Shown: positions 8,382 through 16,533 of the stretch, one piece after another
How positions within the stretch are numbered: the stretch's first letter is position 1
How the letters are laid out: each line of letters opens with the position of its first letter
Assembly: GCA_021796015.1 (NCBI GenBank)
Contig: JAJYOT010000023.1
Coordinates: forward strand, 1 to 27,708
Reading direction: 5' to 3'
Origin: a bacterium
GTDB lineage: Bacteria > Elusimicrobiota > Elusimicrobia > UBA1565 > UBA9628
Length of the DNA stretch: 27,708 bases
The notes under the pieces: generated by a model
Seen by the model: the letters and a program-made list of their open reading frames with translations, nothing else
What the model was told of the DNA's origin: nothing
Database searches by the model: none
Made by a program: the position numbers and the translations under genes

Positions 8382-8965
8382 AAAACCAGAAAAGACCCTT
8401 GGTTTTCATGGACATTGAGAGCACCGGACTTTCAACTTCAAATGACCGTATTATCGAAATATCCTTGATTAAAATGGAAACCAATGGCGTTGAGAAAACA
8501 TTCTCTTCCTTTATAAATCCGGAAACTTTTATTCCAGAACCCGCTTTTCGCATCCATCATATCTCTAATGATATGGTTAAAAACGCGCCGACATTTAAGG
8601 AACTGGCTTCCCAAATACGCGATTTTATCGGAACGGGAGACATCGGCGGATACGGAGTCATTAAATTTGACATCCCCATTCTCCAAGCGGAATTTAATCG
8701 CGCGGGAATTCCATTTTTTATGGATGGAAGAAATATCATAGACGCCTTAATCATTTTTAGAAGAATGGAGCGCAGAAACCTCTCCGCTGCCTATCAATTT
8801 TATTGTGGAAAAAATTTAGAGGGAGCGCATCGAGCGGAAGACGATACTCGCGCAGCCTGGGAAGTTTTCTGGGCACAAATAAAGCGCTATGACAGCTTGC
8901 CCAAAGACCCCATTGAACTCGATCAGTTCTGCCGGGAGTTTAAAAATTCTTCCGAGTCCTCATGA
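8348..8965 (+). CDS. DnaQ-like DEDDh 3'-5' exonuclease, 205 aa
   Basis: All three exonuclease motifs are intact: Exo I FMDIESTG (D22, E24), Exo II YGVIKFDIPIL (D108) and Exo III HRAEDDTRAAW (H161, D166). These residues bind two metal ions and remove nucleotides from 3' ends of DNA or RNA. It has the length of a single-domain DnaQ/epsilon-like or RNase T-like enzyme, with no polymerase or helicase fused. The start is uncertain: the ATG at 8348 has a GGA site and overlaps the FAD gene by 34 bp; the in-frame GTG at 8375 has AAGG 7 bases upstream and overlaps by only 7 bp, as is usual in this operon. The 3' end overlaps queC by 4 bp. A housekeeping repair role is likely, with no clear tie to glycan synthesis. 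Confidence 0.85.
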   Translation: MRGEVKGRLVLKNQKRPLVFMDIESTGLSTSNDRIIEISLIKMETNGVEKTFSSFINPETFIPEPAFRIHHISNDMVKNAPTFKELASQIRDFIGTGDIGGYGVIKFDIPILQAEFNRAGIPFFMDGRNIIDALIIFRRMERRNLSAAYQFYCGKNLEGAHRAEDDTRAAWEVFWAQIKRYDSLPKDPIELDQFCREFKNSSESS

Positions 8966-9639
8966 AAAAAAAAGCTGTTGTTTTATTGTCTGGAGGCCTT
9001 GATTCTTCGACCGCCCTTTATTGGGCAAAGGCCAAAAATTACGATTGCGAGGGGCTTTCCATTTTTTACGGGCAAAGACATGAGCGAGAATTAGATTCTG
9101 CTCGCGCCGTAGCAAAAAAAGCAAGAATTAAAACCCATGAGATTCGACTCGATTTACCTTGGCTTAAAACAAGTTCGCTGGCCGACAAAAATAAAAAACT
9201 ACCGAATTTACCTCTCTCCAAAATCGGCCATGGGCCGATTCCATCTACCTATGTGCCGGGCAGAAACACGGTTTTTTTATCCCTCGCTCTTTCTTTGGCG
9301 GACGCAACCAAAGCCCAGGCGATTGTTGTCGGCGCCAACGCTCTTGATTACAGCGGATATCCCGACTGCCGCCCCGATTACCTCAACGCCTTTGAGCGCG
9401 CAGCCCGCCTTGGAACCAAGATCGGGGCCATGGGACGCTCCATCAAAATCTTATCACCCCTTCTCCGGTTGGATAAAGAAAAGATTGTCCGTTTGGCTCT
9501 CAAACTCAAAGTTCCCTTGGAACTGACCTGGTCTTGTTACGCCGGGAAAAAACATCCCTGCGGAAAATGTGATTCTTGTAAACTGAGGGCCAAGGGTTTT
9601 TTGCTCGCCAAGGCCCACGATCCGGCCCTCAAGGCTTAA
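8962..9639 (+). CDS. queC: 7-cyano-7-deazaguanine synthase QueC, 225 aa
   Basis: QueC converts 7-carboxy-7-deazaguanine and ammonia, with ATP, to preQ0 in queuosine synthesis. The PP-loop SGGLDSS (residues 10-16) binds ATP. YGQRHERELDSA and TYVPGRNTVFLSLALSLA are family-typical, and SGYPDCRPDY contributes to substrate binding. The C terminus holds the four zinc-ligand cysteines in TWSCYAGKKHPCGKCDSC. Length is normal. It starts with an ATGA overlap with the exonuclease gene and ends 1 bp before queE. QueE makes the QueC substrate, so the pairing is functional. queD and folE are not in the window and must lie elsewhere if the pathway is complete. Confidence 0.95.
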   Translation: MKKKAVVLLSGGLDSSTALYWAKAKNYDCEGLSIFYGQRHERELDSARAVAKKARIKTHEIRLDLPWLKTSSLADKNKKLPNLPLSKIGHGPIPSTYVPGRNTVFLSLALSLADATKAQAIVVGANALDYSGYPDCRPDYLNAFERAARLGTKIGAMGRSIKILSPLLRLDKEKIVRLALKLKVPLELTWSCYAGKKHPCGKCDSCKLRAKGFLLAKAHDPALKA

Positions 9640-9640
9640 A

Positions 9641-10360
9641 ATGTCCACGGAGATTAAACTTTCCGATTCTCGTTCGGCGCGCATTGTCGAAATTTTCTCA
9701 TCCCTTCAAGGCGAAGGAATTTATTTGGGAGAACGACAAATTTTTGTACGTTTTGGCGGGTGCAATCTCCATTGCGATTACTGTGATGAACTAGAGACAA
9801 TCCCCATTCCCTCGGGGAAAATCATGAAAATCAGCCAATTTCAATCGGAAATTTTGAGGCTAAAAAGCGAAAGAAAACATAAATCTCTTTCTTGGACGGG
9901 CGGGGAACCGCTCCTTCATGTTCCTTTTCTTTTAAGCGCCCTGCCCTGGGTCAGAAAAGAAGGCCTTCTCAATTATCTTGAAACTAATGGAACCCGCGTT
10001 GAGGCCTTTAAAAAAGTGAGAGACCTTTGCGATATTGTCGCCATGGATATTAAACTGCCTTCTGCAACCGGGAAAGAATTTTGGTCAGAACACTTAGAAT
10101 TTTTACGCCTCCTTCCTAAGAAATCTTATGCGAAGGTTATTTTGACAGAAAAAACGACCGAAACAGAATGGAGGCAAGTGATCCGCATTTTACAAGAAAG
10201 TTCTCCCGACATTCCCCTCATTCTTCAACCGGCAACCCCCCTTCGGGATGTCAAAACAATTAAGCCTGCCCTGGCGATGAAATTCCTAAAACAGGCGCAA
10301 GCCCTCTTAAAAGAGGTGCGGCTCATCCCGCAGTGGCATCCCATTTGGGGCGTTCGGTAA
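9641..10360 (+). CDS. queE: 7-carboxy-7-deazaguanine synthase QueE (radical SAM), 239 aa
   Basis: The protein opens with IVEIFSSLQGEGIYLGERQ, characteristic of QueE, followed by the radical-SAM cluster site CNLHCDYC (C41, C45, C48; CxxxCxxC) and the SAM-binding TGGEPLL. LETNGT and DIVAMDIKLP follow, as in the family. QueE rearranges 6-carboxytetrahydropterin to 7-carboxy-7-deazaguanine, the substrate of QueC encoded directly upstream (1-bp gap). It is the last gene of the plus-strand operon. Its final 54 bases overlap the end of the convergent GT-C gene on the opposite strand. No promoter or riboswitch is visible immediately before queC/queE, so they depend on upstream transcription. Confidence 0.93.
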   Translation: MSTEIKLSDSRSARIVEIFSSLQGEGIYLGERQIFVRFGGCNLHCDYCDELETIPIPSGKIMKISQFQSEILRLKSERKHKSLSWTGGEPLLHVPFLLSALPWVRKEGLLNYLETNGTRVEAFKKVRDLCDIVAMDIKLPSATGKEFWSEHLEFLRLLPKKSYAKVILTEKTTETEWRQVIRILQESSPDIPLILQPATPLRDVKTIKPALAMKFLKQAQALLKEVRLIPQWHPIWGVR

Positions 10361-12019
10361 ACGGTAGATTTTGAGGATAGGGCCGGCCAATTTTCCTGGA
10401 AGTGGATCAAATTCCTTAAGCAAAACAGCTTTTGAATTAAGCTGATCGAAAAATTTTCTCAACTCAACGGCCCGTTTGAGGTTAACTCCCTGACTTGAAG
10501 TAATCACATATTGAACTCCGGCCACTTCGGCGGCTTTAAGCCCTTGAGAAACATCCAGCATTGGGGAATCTTCTTGCGACAAACGAACTTCGTCCGTAAA
10601 AAAGATATCCAAATCCCAGGAAGAACGTTTAATGCGGTAAACCCAATATCCCCCTCCAGGATGGGTTTTAGCCATCGCAAAATAAAGACGGCTTCGAGGA
10701 GATCTATTTTTTTGCGCGCGTTCGGCTAAAGCCGTGACTTCTTTTTGAATCATAAACAGCCGGGGCTCGGTATCGGGTTCATCAGCCAAAATAACGGATC
10801 CTTGCGGAATATTTTGAGATATCCAATTTTCCGCCTCCATTCGGGTATCTGGAAGTCGCATGAAATTATCGCGCCCCCAAGCCTTAAAAATCGCTGGAAA
10901 AAAAATAAACGAAGCGATCAGCCCTCCAAGAAACATATTCCGAGATTGGCTTTTTTTCTTAAGCAAGAAAAAAATTCCAGCGGAAGCCATAAAACTAAGC
11001 GCCGGGAAAATAGCGGTTAAATATCTTGGAACTCCACCATCTGGATTATTGACCAGGATAATAAAAGAAATCACGACTGGAAGCGTAAGAAATAAAGCCA
11101 TCCTGAAATCGATGTAAAAAAATGAAAAGAGGCCTAAAAGCGCCAAAAAACCCGCTCCCCAATCAAATCCTTCAAAGCCCAGCAAATTACGCCCGATATG
11201 TTTGGCCACGCCTATTCTTGTCCAAAATTTAAGAGAGTTCATCGCTTCGGGATTGTGCATATGAATCCAAAACCAGAAATTATGGAAATCAAGAACCACG
11301 TAAGGGGATCCCAAGACAAACGCGAGAGAAAAAATCCCCATGGCCTCAAAAGCCCAAATACGTGGGATATTTTTCGGAGAAATAAAGTCCAAAACGACCA
11401 GCGCGCTTAAAGCCGGAAGGGCCGTATATTGACTGGAAAAGGCAAGCCCAAAAAAGAAAGCGGAAAAAAAATGTTCTTTTCTTTTTCCAGATTTAAAAAA
11501 TTTGACAGCGTAATGCCAACCAAGACAAACCAAGAAAAACATAAGACTATCGGCTTTCGCCTCATGAGCAGAATAAATCAGAAGCGGCGAAAAAGCGGTG
11601 AAAGCCCAAGCCCAGGAAAATTCCGCTACTTCTTTTCCCGTCTGATAGAGAACCCAAACAGCCGCCATTGAAAAAAATCCAGCCGCAAGACGAGCGATGA
11701 GATAAAACCCCGTTGGATGCCATGCGTAAAGCCCGGCAAAAGCCGAAATTCCATGCCAGAGCCCAAAACCAGACCATAGAACAAAATAGAACCCAAAACA
11801 CACGAATAAAAAATAAGGCCACAAAGTCGGATATTTAAAAGCAAAAGGTCTTAAAGAGCCCCGTCCAAAAGAAACCGCGAGATTCAGAAAATGCGGCTCG
11901 TCTCCATTAAAGGTATTGGGAAGCCCCCATCTTATGCCTAAAACGCGCAATCCTACGGCTAACAGCAAAGCAAAGGCAAAAAAAATTTTTTTAAGGTCAA
12001 TAGGGCGGTTCTCATTCAT
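10307..12019 (-). CDS. GT-C family membrane glycosyltransferase (ArnT/PMT-like), 570 aa
   Basis: About a dozen hydrophobic segments are preceded by a first periplasmic loop with NTFNGDEPHFLNLA; its Asp-Glu pair is the usual catalytic/metal position of ArnT/PMT-type GT-C enzymes. A soluble domain of about 190 residues follows the membrane part. I chose the ATG at 12019 (MNENRPIDLKK); the frame is open to 12091 but that would cross the divergent promoter region and the neighbour's start. No clear ribosome site precedes it. It is likely transcribed alone, divergently from the GT-C gene at 12066, and its 3' end overlaps queE by 54 bp tail to tail. Donor and acceptor are unknown. Confidence 0.8.
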   Translation of the reverse strand: MNENRPIDLKKIFFAFALLLAVGLRVLGIRWGLPNTFNGDEPHFLNLAVSFGRGSLRPFAFKYPTLWPYFLFVCFGFYFVLWSGFGLWHGISAFAGLYAWHPTGFYLIARLAAGFFSMAAVWVLYQTGKEVAEFSWAWAFTAFSPLLIYSAHEAKADSLMFFLVCLGWHYAVKFFKSGKRKEHFFSAFFFGLAFSSQYTALPALSALVVLDFISPKNIPRIWAFEAMGIFSLAFVLGSPYVVLDFHNFWFWIHMHNPEAMNSLKFWTRIGVAKHIGRNLLGFEGFDWGAGFLALLGLFSFFYIDFRMALFLTLPVVISFIILVNNPDGGVPRYLTAIFPALSFMASAGIFFLLKKKSQSRNMFLGGLIASFIFFPAIFKAWGRDNFMRLPDTRMEAENWISQNIPQGSVILADEPDTEPRLFMIQKEVTALAERAQKNRSPRSRLYFAMAKTHPGGGYWVYRIKRSSWDLDIFFTDEVRLSQEDSPMLDVSQGLKAAEVAGVQYVITSSQGVNLKRAVELRKFFDQLNSKAVLLKEFDPLPGKLAGPILKIYRLPNAPNGMPLRDEPHLF

Positions 12020-12065
12020 AAATTCAAGCAGTATTATTCTATATAATGCTGATATACCAAATGCG
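12020..12065. promoter_or_regulatory. 46-bp divergent promoter region between two GT-C genes
   Basis: On the minus strand, TTGGTA (about 12059-12054), an 18-base spacer and TAATAC give a possible promoter for the gene starting at 12019, leaving only a very short leader. On the plus strand TATAAT (12042-12047) could serve the gene starting at 12066, but no -35 element is visible upstream. The two candidates overlap, so the genes may compete for polymerase. Based on consensus matching only. Confidence 0.35.
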
Positions 12066-13313
12066 ATGAGAAGTCTTATTAAACGCCTCAATCAGTCTTC
12101 CCCTATTTTTTGGTTTTCTCTGGCTTTTCTATTGCGAGCTATCTTTGCCTTGAAGCTCGGGAATGGTTTTTATCAGCTGGATGAATCGGGATATCATACG
12201 GCCGCTCTCAATCTGGCGAAATTTAACGTCTTTGGTAATCAAACTCAGGCTTCGGCCGGAGCCCCTATTCCCGCGTTTTATTTTTCCATTTGCCTTCGCT
12301 TTTTTGGAGATCACCCCTTGGCAGTAAGATTAGGCCTGCTCATTCCCGACCTGATGCTTGTCTGGATTATGTGGAAGATGACAGAAAAACTTTGTCAATC
12401 CGAGCTTGCCGGTAAAATTGCTCTTGCTATTTCCTCCGTTTATCCTTTTTTCATTTACTACGGAGGCATGATGCTTTCTGAAACTCCGTATCTTGTTCTC
12501 ATGACCTTTGGAATTTGGCAATTGTGCCAGACTTTGGCTGAGGAAGGAAAAAATCGCGCACGCGCGAGCGTCTCAGGAATCTCGTTGGCCTTGGCTGGCC
12601 TCTCAAGACCTGAAGGCGCGGTCATTATGCTGGGACTCTGGTTTATCGCGTTTATTTTTTCGCGTAGAAATTGGCGTCTCTTAAAAGGGCTTTTGATTTC
12701 TTTTTCTTGCTGGGCATTTATTTTAGGCTCATGGTCTCTGAGAAACCGTCTGGAAACAGGTTCTTTTGCGTTAGATACTCATGGAGGAGTCAATTTGCTT
12801 TATGGCACGCTTCTTTTTGACGTAAATGAACAAGACACCTTTGTCGCCAATCATGTCATTGAACAAATGCCTGAATTCGCAAATATTAAAAACTTACCGC
12901 AAAGCAAACAAGATCAAATTTATTGGAAAGCGGCTTTTCAGTTTATGCGAGAACATCCAAATCAAGTCATCCGGCAATGGGGGCAAAAAACTATCAATTT
13001 TTGGAGATTCTATCCCCGGAGTGACAAGCTTTACACGGAGAGTTTGACTAGTCACCCAAACATAGGTCTCAAAAGAAATGGGCTTATTTTAATTAGTCTC
13101 TTAACGGAGCCGTTCCTTATTATTTTTGGCCTTTGGGGCTTGGTCAAACTTTTAAAAATTAACCTAGCGATTTATCCGATGATTCTCTTTGTCTCAGCGA
13201 CATTTTTCATTCACATGCTCAGTGTCAGCCAAATGCGCTACCGTTTGCCGGTGATGCCGTTTTTAGTTTTAGGGTCTAGCTACTTTTTGGCCAATCTCAT
13301 GGCCAACATATAG
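12066..13313 (+). CDS. GT-C family membrane glycosyltransferase (GT39-like), 415 aa
   Basis: A multi-pass membrane protein. The first loop has FYQLDESGYHTAALNLA with the Asp-Glu motif of lipid-linked-sugar glycosyltransferases. LLSRPEGAVIM-like spacing (ALAGLSRPEGA) and NRLETGSFALDTHGG are typical of smaller bacterial members. I use the ATG at 12066 because the frame upstream to 11916 runs through the divergent gene. It has no plus-strand neighbour downstream; its last 34 bases overlap the 3' end of the GT2 gene on the minus strand, so it is a single-gene unit flanked by minus-strand genes. It resembles the enzyme at 19635-20915 in size and layout more than the larger ones at 4038 and 10307. 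Confidence 0.8.
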   Translation: MRSLIKRLNQSSPIFWFSLAFLLRAIFALKLGNGFYQLDESGYHTAALNLAKFNVFGNQTQASAGAPIPAFYFSICLRFFGDHPLAVRLGLLIPDLMLVWIMWKMTEKLCQSELAGKIALAISSVYPFFIYYGGMMLSETPYLVLMTFGIWQLCQTLAEEGKNRARASVSGISLALAGLSRPEGAVIMLGLWFIAFIFSRRNWRLLKGLLISFSCWAFILGSWSLRNRLETGSFALDTHGGVNLLYGTLLFDVNEQDTFVANHVIEQMPEFANIKNLPQSKQDQIYWKAAFQFMREHPNQVIRQWGQKTINFWRFYPRSDKLYTESLTSHPNIGLKRNGLILISLLTEPFLIIFGLWGLVKLLKINLAIYPMILFVSATFFIHMLSVSQMRYRLPVMPFLVLGSSYFLANLMANI

Positions 13314-13957
13314 AGAATATTTTCCAGACCCACCCTCCAGGGCATGAGTTTTGTTTCTCCCAAGCGGCTTCGATATGGAATTTGAATTTCTCTAAACTTA
13401 TTTTTGAGAGACTGATAAGCCCGCAATTTAATTTCTTCAGAAAAATTCCAATTATCGCTTTCCAAAACGAATTCTTTAAGAATATTTCGTTTAAAAACCC
13501 ACATTCCAGACAAAATATCGCGAAAAGAATGAAGCCATAAAGCTGAAGCCGCGCCCGTAATGACGAGGTTGCCAAATTGGTTGAGTTTATCCATGCTTTG
13601 AGTATCGATTAAAGGAAAACGCGAGCATGAAATAAAATCAAGATTGGAATTTAGAAGCTCTTGGACCAAGGGCTCGATATTTTCGACCGGATAGGTTCCG
13701 TCCGCATCAGCGGTTGCGATAATATCTCCTTCCGCCTGTTCAAAGCCTGTTTTGTAAGCACGGCCATAACCGCGTCTTTTTTCAACGATTACTTTCCAGC
13801 CGAAACCTTGGGCAATTTCGCGGGTTTGGTCATGGCTGTCGCCATCGATTATTAGAACCTCGTCGATTGTAGATGGAATCTTTTCTTTCAGATAACCCAG
13901 ACCTTCCGCCTCGTTAATGGTCGGCAAAATCAAGCTGATTTTTTTCCCTGAAATCAT
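13280..13957 (-). CDS. Family 2 glycosyltransferase, DPM1-like, 225 aa
   Basis: GT-A motifs are clear: ISLILPTINEAEGL, LIIDGDSHDQT (nucleotide site), KRRGYGRAYKTGF and TADADGTYP with the DxD. SRLGETKLMPWRVGLENI matches the C-terminal conserved segment of polyprenyl-phosphate mannose/glucose synthases. It most likely charges polyprenyl phosphate with a hexose for a GT-C enzyme. The ATG at 13957 overlaps the stop of the SDR gene as ATGA. It is the last gene of the heptose operon and overlaps the convergent GT-C gene by 34 bp. It has no C-terminal membrane anchor. It is only distantly similar to the GT2 at 3280. Confidence 0.83.
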   Translation of the reverse strand: MISGKKISLILPTINEAEGLGYLKEKIPSTIDEVLIIDGDSHDQTREIAQGFGWKVIVEKRRGYGRAYKTGFEQAEGDIIATADADGTYPVENIEPLVQELLNSNLDFISCSRFPLIDTQSMDKLNQFGNLVITGAASALWLHSFRDILSGMWVFKRNILKEFVLESDNWNFSEEIKLRAYQSLKNKFREIQIPYRSRLGETKLMPWRVGLENILYMLAMRLAKK

Positions 13958-14928
13958 GATTTGGAGTTCATGGACCACTCGGCGTAATCATGAATCGCTT
14001 TAAACACTGCGGCGGTTGAATCGAGCCGAGGCATCCATCCACATTTCTTAATTTTCGAGACGTCCAGGCTCGTTTTGGGAACATCTCCCACCCAACCGAC
14101 AGAAGAATCCTGATAATTAATCTTGCAGTTTTTAAGGTTTAAAGCCCGGCACGTTTCTTCGGCAATTTGCCTGACCGAGGTAGTTCCTTCCGTGCTTAAA
14201 TTAAAAATCTGGAACTTCTCCGCATGCGTATTCCCAGGCGGGCTTTTCTCAAAAGCCAGATGAATTCCGGAAACGCAATCTTCCACGTCAATATAGGTTT
14301 TAGTTTGAAACCCGTTTCCTAAAACCTTGAGTTCTTTGGGATTTTTACGCAAACGCGCAATGAAATCATAAATGACGCCATGGGTTAATTTTTCGCCGAC
14401 GACATTGCCAAACCTAAAAACCCAGGCGTGGATCCCGTAATTTTCAACAAAAGCACTGATAAAAGCCTCGGAAGCAAGTTTCCCTGCCCCGTAAATGGAA
14501 ACGGGATGAAGGTTGGCAGAAGACTCTGGAGTCGGCATCTTGGGATTTAAACCATAGACCGCGGAACTCGAACTAAAGATAAAATGAGGGATCTTCATAT
14601 CCCGGGCCGCGCTTAAGGCTTGAAAAGTTGTGTCAAAGGTGCGACTTCTATCCATTTCAGGATGGGAGTTTCCCAAAGAAATATCGGAATTGGCCGCTAA
14701 ATGCGCCAATAAATCGAACTTCCGGCCTTTGAGTTTTGTGTGCCAACCGGCATCGCTTACGTCCAGCTTTTCAAATTCAAAATCGGGATTATCTTGAAAA
14801 TTTTCTATATGACGACGCGTTCCCAAGGAGAGATTATCTACACAAAAAACCTTCGCGCCTTGTTTCAGAAAAAGCCTTGTCAAAGCGTTTCCCACAAGGC
14901 CCGCACCACCTGTCACTAAAACGCGCAT
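13954..14928 (-). CDS. NAD(P)-dependent sugar-nucleotide epimerase/dehydratase (extended SDR), 324 aa
   Basis: The N-terminal VTGGAGLVG (GxxGxxG) binds NAD(P), with an acidic residue after beta2 (CVDNLS). The catalytic triad is visible as FSSSSAVYG (Ser) and YGAGK (YxxxK). FRFGNVVGE and TYIDVEDCVSGI follow the UDP-glucose 4-epimerase/GDP-mannose-dehydratase pattern. It begins 8 bp after gmhA and overlaps the following GT2 by 4 bp. Placed straight after the GDP-heptose genes, it may modify GDP-heptose or make another nucleotide sugar. The sequence alone does not tell epimerase from dehydratase. Confidence 0.85.
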   Translation of the reverse strand: MRVLVTGGAGLVGNALTRLFLKQGAKVFCVDNLSLGTRRHIENFQDNPDFEFEKLDVSDAGWHTKLKGRKFDLLAHLAANSDISLGNSHPEMDRSRTFDTTFQALSAARDMKIPHFIFSSSSAVYGLNPKMPTPESSANLHPVSIYGAGKLASEAFISAFVENYGIHAWVFRFGNVVGEKLTHGVIYDFIARLRKNPKELKVLGNGFQTKTYIDVEDCVSGIHLAFEKSPPGNTHAEKFQIFNLSTEGTTSVRQIAEETCRALNLKNCKINYQDSSVGWVGDVPKTSLDVSKIKKCGWMPRLDSTAAVFKAIHDYAEWSMNSKS

Positions 14929-14936
14929 ATTTTGGA

Positions 14937-15575
14937 TTATCTCTGTTTTAAATAAAAGGTCAATATATGGCCGATTGCCATGTGCATATCCTCAATAACG
15001 CCGTATTGAGTCGAGGGAACGATAATCGGCAAATCAACCATTTTCTTTAGTTTTCCCCCATCAAAACCCAAGATACCAACAGTCTGAGCTTTTTTCTTCT
15101 TAGCCCAAAGGCAAGCCTTGATGAGATTTTTTGAATTTCCGCTCCCCGAAATTAAAATCACTAGATCGCCGAGAGTTAAAATATTTTCCAGCTGGCGGCT
15201 AAAAATATCGTCAAAAGAAAGATCGTTTCCAATCGCCGTCAAATAAGGGATGTTTTCAGATAAAGAGCGGCAACGAATCATGGGACGTCCCGCAACATAC
15301 GCAGTTTTCGACAAATCAGTCGCCCAATGGGAGGCGGTCGCAGCTGATCCCCCGTTTCCCATGACAAAAATTTCGCGGCCTTTTTTCTCAGCGATGACAA
15401 TTTGATCAGCTAATCGAGCAATAGCGTTTAAATCAAGATTTCCCCATTGCAAAAGAGATTCTTCACGATACCATTTTGCGAAATCTTGAGCGGATAATTT
15501 TCCGGGACCGACTAGGTGAAAAGATCCTGGACGGATTGAGTTTATTTTTTTAATCTTTTTTTCAGCGGCTGACAT
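14937..15575 (-). CDS. gmhA: Sedoheptulose-7-phosphate isomerase GmhA (SIS domain), 212 aa
   Basis: GmhA isomerises sedoheptulose 7-phosphate to D-glycero-D-manno-heptose 7-phosphate. The SIS-domain phosphate sites are visible: FVMGNGGSAATASHWATDL, the CRSLSENIPYLTAIGND stretch with DDIFSRQLE (very close to known GmhA), and LISGSGNSKNLIKA. The C-terminal EDMHMAIGHIL carries the His of the zinc site. An N-terminal extension of about 25 residues relative to typical GmhA is present, but there is no later good start. The gene overlaps hddA by 14 bp. With hddA, hddC and gmhB it forms a complete GDP-heptose set. Confidence 0.92.
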   Translation of the reverse strand: MSAAEKKIKKINSIRPGSFHLVGPGKLSAQDFAKWYREESLLQWGNLDLNAIARLADQIVIAEKKGREIFVMGNGGSAATASHWATDLSKTAYVAGRPMIRCRSLSENIPYLTAIGNDLSFDDIFSRQLENILTLGDLVILISGSGNSKNLIKACLWAKKKKAQTVGILGFDGGKLKKMVDLPIIVPSTQYGVIEDMHMAIGHILTFYLKQR

Positions 15576-16533
15576 GGATTATTTTCGATCCCTCAGGCTC
15601 AAACTTAAACGGAATTTGACGCCAATTCTTAAGGCTCTCAACAACGGAAGATCGTTTGGAGAGCGGACAAAAAAGAAGCAAAAAACCTCCGCCGCCAGCG
15701 CCTAAGATTTTTCCGCCCACTGCTCCCGCTTTAAGCGCTCTGCGATAAATTTGGTCTATTTCGTCGTTGGTGACATCCCCAGTCAAAGATTTCTTGATTT
15801 CCCAACTTTCGCGTAAAACCGGACCCACGGAATCCACATCCCCTTTTTGAATTCGGTCTTTAGCCCAATAAGCCAGTTCCCTTAAACGCCTGAGACTCTC
15901 CATGTTTTGAGAAAAGTTTTTACGGGCTTGTTTGAGAATGGTTCCGGCCTTGCGACGCATTCCGGTATAAAATAAAATCATTCGGTTAAAAAGGGCTTCC
16001 CGTGTTTTCTCGCTGAGAATCACGGGATTAACTTTCACGCTTTCATCCGGTAAAAATTCGATAAATTGAAAACCTCCGTAAGCCGCGATGTATTGATCTT
16101 GTTTTCCTATGGGGTCTTTAAGGCGTTCAATTTCAATCCGGCAGGCTCCTCTAGCCAATTCCTCGGCGGTGCGAAACTCGCCCTTAAAAGCCGATAAAGC
16201 ATGCAAAGTGCCAACCGTAAAGCTCGAAGAAGAACCCAGCCCCGTGCCGCCTGGGATATCGGCCATCGAAGTCATTTCAATGCCGCGATGAAGCCCGCTT
16301 TGAATCAAGCATTCTCGCCATAAAGGGTGCCGAATCCGAGAAGCCGAATCAACTAATTCGCTTTTTGAATATTTAAGGAAAACCTCCTGATCAAAATAAT
16401 GATTGACGGTAATATACATATATTTATCAATCGCAAAAGACAAAACGGCGCCGTGTTCATGGCGATAAAATTCTTTGAGATCTGTGCCACCACCAGCAAG
16501 ACTGATTCGAAAAGGCGTACGGGAGATAATCAT
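15562..16533 (-). CDS. hddA: D-glycero-alpha-D-manno-heptose 7-phosphate kinase HddA (GHMP kinase), 323 aa
   Basis: HddA phosphorylates heptose 7-phosphate at C1 with alpha configuration, the route leading to GDP-heptose. The start IISRTPFRISLAGGGTDL is typical of the HddA/FKP-type GHMP kinases. The ATP-binding PGGTGLGSSSSFTVG lies near residue 95, and the C-terminal GHMP motif ILGAGGGGFLLLF is intact. Length is normal. The start codon overlaps the hddC stop as ATGA and the end overlaps gmhA. The presence of a GHMP kinase and not a bifunctional HldE-type kinase argues for the GDP-alpha-heptose and against the ADP-beta-heptose branch. Confidence 0.9.
   Translation of the reverse strand: MIISRTPFRISLAGGGTDLKEFYRHEHGAVLSFAIDKYMYITVNHYFDQEVFLKYSKSELVDSASRIRHPLWRECLIQSGLHRGIEMTSMADIPGGTGLGSSSSFTVGTLHALSAFKGEFRTAEELARGACRIEIERLKDPIGKQDQYIAAYGGFQFIEFLPDESVKVNPVILSEKTREALFNRMILFYTGMRRKAGTILKQARKNFSQNMESLRRLRELAYWAKDRIQKGDVDSVGPVLRESWEIKKSLTGDVTNDEIDQIYRRALKAGAVGGKILGAGGGGFLLLFCPLSKRSSVVESLKNWRQIPFKFEPEGSKIIHVSR

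Noticed and set aside
8348..10360. 7-deazaguanine DNA modification (Dpd-like) defence system
   Set aside because: Only QueC and QueE plus a generic DnaQ-like nuclease are present; no DpdA-like transglycosylase or other dpd genes are visible, so ordinary queuosine synthesis is the simpler reading.
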